Part shown: positions 45,608-50,680 of the stretch, piece by piece
Position numbering within the stretch: position 1 is the stretch's first letter
Layout of the letters: each line of letters starts with the position of its first letter
NCBI RefSeq assembly: GCF_030536915.1
Contig: NZ_JAUNPC010000002.1
Location: forward strand, 1 to 50,680
DNA from: Paracoccus sp. (in: a-proteobacteria)
Lineage (GTDB): Bacteria; Pseudomonadota; Alphaproteobacteria; Rhodobacterales; Rhodobacteraceae
DNA length: 50,680 nucleotides
Reading direction: 5' to 3'
Notes under the pieces: model-generated
Databases searched by the model: none
The model's input: only the letters and a program-made list of their open reading frames with translations
What the model was told of the DNA's origin: nothing
Program-made: the position numbers and the translations under genes

Positions 45608-46209
45608 TAGCCGCGGGCGGGGCCTGACAATATTTTGCGGACCAGCACCCGGAAAGGCACAAGGGCCAGCGCGGCCAGCGCCATCTTGACCGCCCAGTCG
45701 GCCAGGCCCAGCGACACCCACAAGGGCGCCAGCGGGCCTGCGCCCAGCAGCGGCACGGCTTCGTTCGACCAGCCGGTATTGGCGTCGGCGGGCAGGAAGA
45801 CGGCGAAGGCGATGGTGAAGAACAGCACCGTGTCGAGGATCGACCCCACGACCGAGGACAGGAAGGGCGCCTGCCACCAGTCGCGGTGGCGCAGCCGGTC
45901 GAACAGCCACACGTCCAGAAGCTGCGCCAGCAGGAAGGCCGTGCCCGAGGCGAGCGCGATCCTGAGCGTGGTTCCCCCGCCAGCCGCCGCGACCAGCGAG
46001 CAGAAGACGCCGATCACGAAGCCCGCGACCACCACCCGGCGCGCGGCCTGCAGCCCGTGGATGCGGTTGGTGATGTCGGTGACAAGAAAGGCCACGGGAT
46101 AGGTCAGCGCCCCCCAGGTCAGCCAGTCGCCCAGGCGGAACTGCACGAGGATGTTCGACGCAAGGACGGTCGCGGCCATCGCGAGGATGGCGGGAAGGAT
46201 CGGGCGCAT
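45604..46209 (-). CDS. yhhQ: Queuosine precursor transporter (YhhQ family)
   Basis: A 201-aa inner-membrane protein with about six transmembrane helices that imports queuosine precursors (preQ0/preQ1) for tRNA modification. The family pattern is seen in the N-terminal NILVQFRLGDWLTWGALTYP, VAFLVTDITNRIHG and the central LLAQLLDVWLFDRLRHR and SSVVGSILDTVLFF segments. Normal length. It has its own promoter-like element about 65-90 bases upstream. I looked for a preQ1 riboswitch in the ~70-base leader and found none recognisable. Confidence 0.92.
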   Translation of the reverse strand: MRPILPAILAMAATVLASNILVQFRLGDWLTWGALTYPVAFLVTDITNRIHGLQAARRVVVAGFVIGVFCSLVAAAGGGTTLRIALASGTAFLLAQLLDVWLFDRLRHRDWWQAPFLSSVVGSILDTVLFFTIAFAVFLPADANTGWSNEAVPLLGAGPLAPLWVSLGLADWAVKMALAALALVPFRVLVRKILSGPARGY

Positions 46210-46271
46210 CGGATTATTTCCGTTTTACAAGGTGGCGGAAGAACTCGGCCCCGGAAGAACGGGACGAAAGG

Positions 46272-46300
46272 CGGCTATGCCTTGCAGGCGGGAAAGTCAA
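46272..46300 (-). promoter_or_regulatory. Putative promoter of yhhQ
   Basis: Minus strand TTGACT (46300-46295) with a -10 candidate TAGCCG (46277-46272) after 17 bases, or the one-base-shifted ATAGCC. The TTGACTTTCCCGCC context is typical of strong alphaproteobacterial promoters. It lies right after the terminator of the upstream gene. Confidence 0.4.
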
Positions 46301-46321
46301 GAAAGAGGGGGCTTTGCCCCC
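46297..46321 (-). terminator. Rho-independent terminator after the phytase-like gene
   Basis: Minus strand GGGGGC (46321-46316), loop AAA, GCCCCC (46312-46307), then TCTTTCTT. It ends the mepA/phytase-like transcript. A second hairpin GTGAACGG/CCGTTCAC (46329-46353, 9-base loop) lies between it and the stop codon and may stabilise the 3' end. Confidence 0.75.
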
Positions 46322-46390
46322 GCGCTTCGTGAACGGCGCCCCACCCCGTTCACCCCCCAGGATACTTGTGCGAAGAAGAACGGGCCGGCC

Positions 46391-47290
46391 TCAGCGGATG
46401 CGGTATTCCACCAGCTCGGTGCGCTGGACGAACAGGAAGTTGTCGTCCGAGATCATGGTGATGCGGATGCCCTGTCCGTCCTGCCACACGGCGATGCCTT
46501 CGAGGTTGTCGAACTGCATCAGGCTCGATTCCAGGATCGGCTCGGGCGGGCCGATGCCGGCCTCGTCCATGGCATAGCGGCGCACCCGGCTGGCAAAGCC
46601 GCGCAGGCCCCGGAAGTCGCGTTCGAGGACGTAAAGCCTGCCGTCGGGGCCGACATCGGCGCCGACCGGAGCCCATCGCTCGTCGCGGGGCAGGTGGAAG
46701 GCGGTGGACCAAGCGCCGTCGCGAAAGCGCCAGACCGGGGTCAGCGGCTCGGGCGAGTTCCAGCGTTCCGGCATGGTCAGCAGGTCGCCCTCGGGCGTCA
46801 CCGCCAAGGCCTCGAGCCCGGCGTTGCGCTGCAGGGATTCGAACTCGGGCGCGGGGGGGATGCGGATGGCGGGGCCGTCGGGGTCGTCGAAGCGGGCGAT
46901 GCGGTCCAGCCCCTCGAAGCTGACGAACATCCGGCCTTCCCCGTCGATGGCCAGCCCCTCGGCATCGCCCAGGTAGCCGGGGCGCAGCTTGGTGCCGGTG
47001 CTGTCCTGCAGCCGCGCCCGGCCAGCCGTGGACAGCGACCGGATGCGGCCCTGACCGTCGCGCAGGATGCTGCCCCAGCGCACCGTGCCCCGGTCCGACA
47101 GCGCCGTGTAGCCAAGGCCGTCGGGGGACACCTCGATCCCCGAAAAGCCGCCGAAATCCTCGTCACCCCCGGTCCAGACATGGGTGCCGAGATATTCGAC
47201 CGTGATGTCGGCGCAGACCGGGGCCGCCGTCCCTGCCGACAGCCCCAGCCCCAGCGCCGCCGCGATCAGCGCGCGACGAGGGCCTGGCAT
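46391..47290 (-). CDS. Secreted esterase-like/phytase-like family protein
   Basis: A 299-aa predicted periplasmic protein of the 'esterase-like activity of phytase' family (PF13449-type beta-propeller). The signal peptide covers residues ~1-23 (ALIAAALGLGLSAGTAAPVCA). Propeller-like repeats include FGGFSGIEVSPDGLGYTALSDRG, EGLAIDGEGRMFVSFEG, LEALAVTPEGDLL and NLEGIAVWQDGQG. The enzymatic role is not established for most members. The start at MPGPRRAL is chosen from the signal peptide; it overlaps the end of mepA by 25 bases in another frame, so the two are co-transcribed. Confidence 0.84.
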   Translation of the reverse strand: MPGPRRALIAAALGLGLSAGTAAPVCADITVEYLGTHVWTGGDEDFGGFSGIEVSPDGLGYTALSDRGTVRWGSILRDGQGRIRSLSTAGRARLQDSTGTKLRPGYLGDAEGLAIDGEGRMFVSFEGLDRIARFDDPDGPAIRIPPAPEFESLQRNAGLEALAVTPEGDLLTMPERWNSPEPLTPVWRFRDGAWSTAFHLPRDERWAPVGADVGPDGRLYVLERDFRGLRGFASRVRRYAMDEAGIGPPEPILESSLMQFDNLEGIAVWQDGQGIRITMISDDNFLFVQRTELVEYRIR

Positions 47291-48123
47291 GTTCCGGGAA
47301 GCTCGCTCAGCCGATAGGTGCGGGGATGGCGGTAGTCGGGGTTGGGCGGCGCGGGCGGCGGTGGATCGATGCGGTTGCGGATCCACTGCGCGGCTTCCTC
47401 GCAGCCGTCGCCGGGGGGCGGGGCGGCCTGGTTCTCGCAGCCCTGGTTGGGGCAGGACAGGCGGACGTGGAAGTGATAGTCATGCCCGTCGATGGGGCGG
47501 ATCTTGCGCAGATAGGCGCGGTTGCCGCGCTCGGACTGGCACATCGCCAGTTTCGCCACCGGATCGACGAAGATGCGCGCCACACGCGGGTCGGACGCGG
47601 CCGCCCGCAGGATCGCGTGATGGCTGGCCGACCAGAGCGGGCTGAGCTGCGTGCCGCCCCTGGCCACCACCGATTGCGACGAGATGTTTTCCCGCTGCGA
47701 GGGCGTCAGTTGCAGCGAGGCGGGCGGCAGCATCCAGATGTCGGCATCCAGCCCGATCTGGTGGCTTGCGTGGCCGGTCAGCATCGGTCCGCCCATCGGC
47801 TGGCTCATGTCCCCGATGTAAAGCCCGGCCCAGCCGTGGCGGGTCGCCTGCTGCGACAGGCCCACGAGGAAATCGACAAGCTGCGGATGGCCCCAGTTGC
47901 GGTTCCGGGACAGCCGCATCGCCTGCCATGTCGGGCCGGTCTCGGGCAAGGCGACGTTGCCGGTGGCGCAGCCGCGCGAATAGCCGCCGAAGGCGCCCGC
48001 AGGGCCGCCGTTCGATTGCCGGAAGGCGCCGAAGACATCCTTGGCCAGCGGGTCGGCGGCGGCAGGCAGGGCTAGGACGGACAAGGCCAGCGCGGCCAGC
48101 ATGGATTTCAGGTTGCGGATCAC
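47266..48123 (-). CDS. mepA: Penicillin-insensitive murein endopeptidase MepA
   Basis: A 285-aa periplasmic LAS-type metallopeptidase (M74) that cuts D-Ala-mDAP cross-links in peptidoglycan. Signal peptide at residues 1-23 (ALALSVLALPAAADP). Zinc and catalytic motifs: GHASHQIGLDADIW and the C-terminal HDYHFHVRLSCP. Several cysteines (GCATGN, CQSERG, CPNQGC, DGCEEA, GTC) probably form disulfides. The start is a GTG that overlaps the transporter stop (GTGA); the frame stays open upstream but that region is shadow. Together with the SLT lipoprotein it supplies wall turnover activity. Confidence 0.92.
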   Translation of the reverse strand: MIRNLKSMLAALALSVLALPAAADPLAKDVFGAFRQSNGGPAGAFGGYSRGCATGNVALPETGPTWQAMRLSRNRNWGHPQLVDFLVGLSQQATRHGWAGLYIGDMSQPMGGPMLTGHASHQIGLDADIWMLPPASLQLTPSQRENISSQSVVARGGTQLSPLWSASHHAILRAAASDPRVARIFVDPVAKLAMCQSERGNRAYLRKIRPIDGHDYHFHVRLSCPNQGCENQAAPPPGDGCEEAAQWIRNRIDPPPPAPPNPDYRHPRTYRLSELPGTCQALVAR

Positions 48124-49478
48124 TGCTCGGGTTCTCCCTCGGGTTTTACCCAGCTTAGCAGGGCGAGCGACAGAAGGAACATCACGATCAGGGGCGAGAT
48201 GCCAAGCCGCTGGTTGCCTGTTGCCGTGGTGACAACGGCGATGAGGAAGGGCGCGAGAAAGGCCGTGGCCTTGCCCGACAGCGCGTAAAGGCCGAAGGCG
48301 CCCGCCGCGCGTTCCGCCGAGGTGTGGCGCACCATCATCGTGCGGCTCGCCGCCTGCACCACGCCGCCCGCGCCGCCGATGGCGACCCCGCAGGCGAAGA
48401 ACAGCGCGTCGGGCAGGCGCGATCCGGGGGCGAGGGGGACGCCGAAGATGCTGGTCCGGTCCATGCCCACGACCAGCAGGCAGACGGCGATCAGCACCAG
48501 CGTGCAGGCGGCGATGACCGGCCTTGGCCCCCAGCGCCGGTCGGCGCGGCCCCCGAGCCAGCAGATGACGGCTGCCGATACCGCGCTGGTGACGCCGAAG
48601 ACCCCCGACAGGATCACCGGCCAGCCCAGCACCGTCCCCGCATAGACCCCACCAAAGCCGTAAAGTGCATTCAAGGCGTCGCGCGAGAACATCGACGACA
48701 GCAGCCACGCCGCCAGCGAGCGCCGGTGGCGCAGGCTGCGCAGCAAGGCCCCGAGGTCGCGCATCGCGGTCCCCAGCCGCAAGGGGCGTGCGATGCCGCG
48801 CGGCTCTCGCACCCAGGCGAAGAAGGGGATCATGAAGACCAGATACCACAGCGCCGTGAAGGGACCGACGAAGCGCGTCCCTTCCCGCGCCGCGCCGTCC
48901 AGCCCCAGCGCGGGCGGGTTCCCCAGCAGCGTCAGCCCGGTCACGGCGCTTTCCGCGAACAGCCCCAGCATGATGGCCAGTGAAAGGACGCCGCCCACAT
49001 AGCCGAAGGCGAAGCCGGATCCCGAGATGCGGCCGATCTCGTCGCGCGTGCCCAGCGTCGGCATCAAGGCGTTGGTGAAGATGGTGGCGAACTCCATCCC
49101 GATCAGGCCGAGGCCGAAGAAGACCAGCGCAAGGACAAGGCTGCTGCCGTCGGGCGCCAGGAACCACAGCCCCGCCGCCCCCGCGACATAGAAGCCCGAG
49201 AACAGCCATATCCACGGCACCCTGCGTCCCGTGCTGTCGGCCACCGCGCCGAGGATCGGGGCCAACACCGCGATCACCACCCCGGCCAGCGCCAGTCCCC
49301 AGCCCCACAGCGCCTGCGCCCGCGCGCCGGCCTGCCGGGGGTCCATGCCTTCGAGGACGAAGCGCCCGCTGGCCACCTCGGCAAAGTAGATCGAGAAGAT
49401 GAAGGTCAGCAGCAGCGTGGCATAGGGCTGGCTGGCGAAGTCGAAGAACCACCAGCCCCGGATGCGTTTGCGGTTCAT
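48120..49478 (-). CDS. MFS transporter, UMF1/Atg22-like
   Basis: A 452-aa integral membrane protein with about 12 transmembrane helices. The N-terminus (RIRGWWFFDFASQPYATLLL) and the loop ADSTGRRVPWIW after helix 2 are characteristic of the UMF1/Atg22-type major facilitator subgroup. Substrates are unknown; yeast Atg22 exports amino acids from the vacuole. Start MNRKRIRGWW is chosen; the upstream in-frame extension lies in the thioesterase region and is shadow. It is first of the MFS-mepA-phytase-like group, linked by overlaps. Confidence 0.88.
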   Translation of the reverse strand: MNRKRIRGWWFFDFASQPYATLLLTFIFSIYFAEVASGRFVLEGMDPRQAGARAQALWGWGLALAGVVIAVLAPILGAVADSTGRRVPWIWLFSGFYVAGAAGLWFLAPDGSSLVLALVFFGLGLIGMEFATIFTNALMPTLGTRDEIGRISGSGFAFGYVGGVLSLAIMLGLFAESAVTGLTLLGNPPALGLDGAAREGTRFVGPFTALWYLVFMIPFFAWVREPRGIARPLRLGTAMRDLGALLRSLRHRRSLAAWLLSSMFSRDALNALYGFGGVYAGTVLGWPVILSGVFGVTSAVSAAVICWLGGRADRRWGPRPVIAACTLVLIAVCLLVVGMDRTSIFGVPLAPGSRLPDALFFACGVAIGGAGGVVQAASRTMMVRHTSAERAAGAFGLYALSGKATAFLAPFLIAVVTTATGNQRLGISPLIVMFLLSLALLSWVKPEGEPEQ

Positions 49479-49522
49479 TGTGCCCCCGTGCCCCATACGA
49501 GGCGCATAAGGACGGAAGCCGC

Positions 49523-50098
49523 TCAGGCTGGCAAGTCGTCCGTGCGGTCCGTCATCGGGGGCAGGACCGGCGGCCAGGGGCGCCGGGCGTCGGCCTCGAT
49601 CCAGGCCGCGACCCAGCCGGGCAGGGGCGGGCTGGGGGCGTCGTGGCCCATGGCGGCCATGAACTCGGACGGCGCGATCATGCCACGCCGGGCGGCGCCG
49701 CCGACGATGGCCACGCGCAGCAGCATGTGGTTGAGGCAATCTCCCTTGGCCCACATCGACTGTTCCATGTAGACGAAGCGGTCGTCCCAGCCGATCACCC
49801 GCGACACCTGCGTGATGCGCTGGAAGGCCCTGATCCGGCGGCGATAGCGCACCGTGTTGCCGGCGACGGTGAAGCCCCAGCCGTTCTTCTTCAGCGTGTC
49901 GGTGATCCCCAGCCGGATCGCCATGGGAATCCGGCCGAGGTCATAGATCGTCAGCGTCCGGCCGTTGTTCAGCTCGCGCCACGGATCGAGGTCGAGCAGC
50001 GAGATTCGGTGCGTCGAGACATGGGGTTCCAGAGGCCCCAGCCGGGGCGCGCGGCGGGCCGAGGCGACCTCGCCCAGAAAGCGCAGGATGGGATACAT
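49523..50098 (-). CDS. Acyl-CoA thioesterase, hotdog fold (4HBT-like)
   Basis: A 191-aa protein of the 4-hydroxybenzoyl-CoA thioesterase-like/THEM6-type superfamily. The hotdog signature is seen in DLDPWRELNNGRTLTIYDLGR (the conserved LNNGRY-like turn and helix) followed by a beta sheet region with FTVAGNTVRYRRRI and RFVYMEQSMWAKG. It likely hydrolyses an acyl-CoA, but the chain is unknown. Start MYPILRFLG is chosen. It lies 44 bases upstream of the MFS gene on the same strand. Confidence 0.85.
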   Translation of the reverse strand: MYPILRFLGEVASARRAPRLGPLEPHVSTHRISLLDLDPWRELNNGRTLTIYDLGRIPMAIRLGITDTLKKNGWGFTVAGNTVRYRRRIRAFQRITQVSRVIGWDDRFVYMEQSMWAKGDCLNHMLLRVAIVGGAARRGMIAPSEFMAAMGHDAPSPPLPGWVAAWIEADARRPWPPVLPPMTDRTDDLPA

Positions 50099-50241
50099 GG
50101 ACCGGCTCCTTTCCCGCACGGGGCTAGAGAGCGGGCAGGCCCTCGTCAATCACGACGCCGCGGTCTTGCGCGCGGGCGCTTGCGCGAAGGGACGCGCTGA
50201 CCTACCTCGGGCGCGCAAGAGCGAAAGGGCGGGCCACGGGA

Positions 50242-50535
50242 ATGACGACATTGTTTCAGGCGCTGATGCTGATCCTGGATGTGCTGTGGTTCATCATGAT
50301 CGCGCATATCATCATGTCCTGGCTCATCAACTTCGACGTGCTGAATCTGCGCCAGCCGCTGGTGCGGCAGGTCTGGGACGGGCTGTCGCGCCTGCTGGAA
50401 CCGCTTTACCGCCCGATCCGCAACATCCTGCCCGATCTCGGGGGCCTGGACCTTGCGCCGCTGGTCGTCTTCATCGGCATCATCATCCTGCAGCGGGCTC
50501 TGGTGAACAACGCCGGGTTCTTCCTGGGCTACTGA
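50242..50535 (+). CDS. YggT family membrane protein
   Basis: A 97-aa protein with two membrane segments (about residues 5-28 and 70-92) and the family signature PLYRPIRNILPDLGGLDLAP between them. YggT/YlmG proteins have been linked to osmotic tolerance, division and nucleoid organisation, without a settled biochemical role. It overlaps recQ by one base (TGATG), so the two are probably co-translated. Confidence 0.92.
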   Translation: MTTLFQALMLILDVLWFIMIAHIIMSWLINFDVLNLRQPLVRQVWDGLSRLLEPLYRPIRNILPDLGGLDLAPLVVFIGIIILQRALVNNAGFFLGY

Positions 50536-50680
50536 TGCCGGGGGACTTGCTGCGTCAGGTCTGGGGCTTCGACGGATTCCGCCCCGGCCAGCAGGAGATC
50601 GTCGAGGCTGTGGCCCATGGCCGCGACGTGCTGGCGATCATGCCCACGGGCGGCGGCAAGTCGCTGTGCTTCCAGTTGCC
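50535..50680 (+). CDS. recQ: ATP-dependent DNA helicase RecQ, 5' end
   Basis: The first 48 codons of a RecQ-type 3'-5' helicase, cut by the window edge. The Q motif region (WGFDGFRPGQQEIVEAV) and Walker A (IMPTGGGKSLCFQLP) are diagnostic for RecQ. The ATG overlaps the yggT stop by one base. RecQ works in recombination and fork repair, often with AddAB-generated substrates. Confidence 0.93.
   Translation, partial: MPGDLLRQVWGFDGFRPGQQEIVEAVAHGRDVLAIMPTGGGKSLCFQL

Noticed and set aside
45435-45662. 75-aa minus-strand ORF overlapping the sRNA region
   Set aside because: It starts inside yhhQ and has no ribosome binding site; the 18-codon ORF in another frame has a near-perfect SD. Recorded only as part of the ncRNA.
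46210-46290. preQ1 riboswitch before yhhQ
   Set aside because: The ~70-base leader lacks the preQ1-I pseudoknot pattern and A-rich tail; no match to types II or III that I can recognise.
50099-50241. CTTGCGCG repeats (two direct, one inverted) before yggT
   Set aside because: 8-mers of pure GC-skewed composition in a short spacer; no further structure to support a binding site.

Overview
The window is a dense, GC-rich stretch of an alphaproteobacterial chromosome, most likely from a Rhodobacteraceae member close to Paracoccus or Rhodobacter. The signs are AddAB in place of RecBCD, a CenR-type response regulator, a TsaE-AmgK fusion followed by a MurU-type gene and addBA, a paired SoxYZ-like carrier and 'quinoprotein relay' hydrolase, strong GC3 bias that creates long false antisense ORFs, and many ATGA/GTGA stop-start overlaps. 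I see no transposase, integrase, phage gene, CRISPR array, tRNA or rRNA. It reads as core chromosome with a few accessory catabolic genes.

Layout. 1-9.2 kb: 3' part of pheT, a serralysin-type RTX metalloprotease, a three-gene molybdenum aldehyde dehydrogenase operon (paoA-paoB-paoC order on the minus strand), and a divergent PAS-GGDEF-EAL c-di-GMP protein. 9.2-18.9 kb (minus): iclR, tsaE-amgK fusion, murU-like, addB, addA, trxA. The five genes from tsaE-amgK to trxA are tightly packed and link peptidoglycan sugar recycling, t6A tRNA modification, double-strand break repair and thiol redox. 19.1-27.8 kb: an NCS2 nucleobase permease divergent from the IclR regulator, a nitronate monooxygenase, an aldo/keto reductase, the divergent SoxYZ-like/metallo-hydrolase pair, topoisomerase IB overlapping a DUF779 gene, argC, and a DUF1003 membrane protein. 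27.8-31.9 kb: a minus-strand run of xthA, ybbN, LON-domain, Trm112 and GNAT genes, with a divergent glutathionyl-hydroquinone reductase.

32.0-43.4 kb: the CenR-type regulator divergent from ribA, which overlaps an L,D-transpeptidase gene; rhomboid; DUF2268; ftsK; dapC-type aminotransferase; amidase; then ubiH-type monooxygenase and lolA on the plus strand. 43.4-50.7 kb: a lipoprotein lytic transglycosylase, a thiolase, a putative structured small RNA, a YhhQ-type queuosine-precursor transporter, an MFS/mepA/phytase-like-esterase group, a thioesterase, yggT and the 5' end of recQ.

Most genes belong to recognised families. The least explained signal is the 45297-45603 gap. It carries a promoter-like element, a 14-nt tract able to pair fully with the 3' end of 16S rRNA, an 18-codon ORF behind that tract, an internal mimic of the anti-Shine-Dalgarno sequence, and a terminator-like hairpin. 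I propose this as a small regulatory RNA or sORF unit. Other points worth attention are the TsaE-AmgK fusion, the quinoprotein-relay pair without a PQQ dehydrogenase in view, the DUF779 gene coupled to topoisomerase IB, and a DUF2268 protein lacking the first His of its expected HExxH motif.
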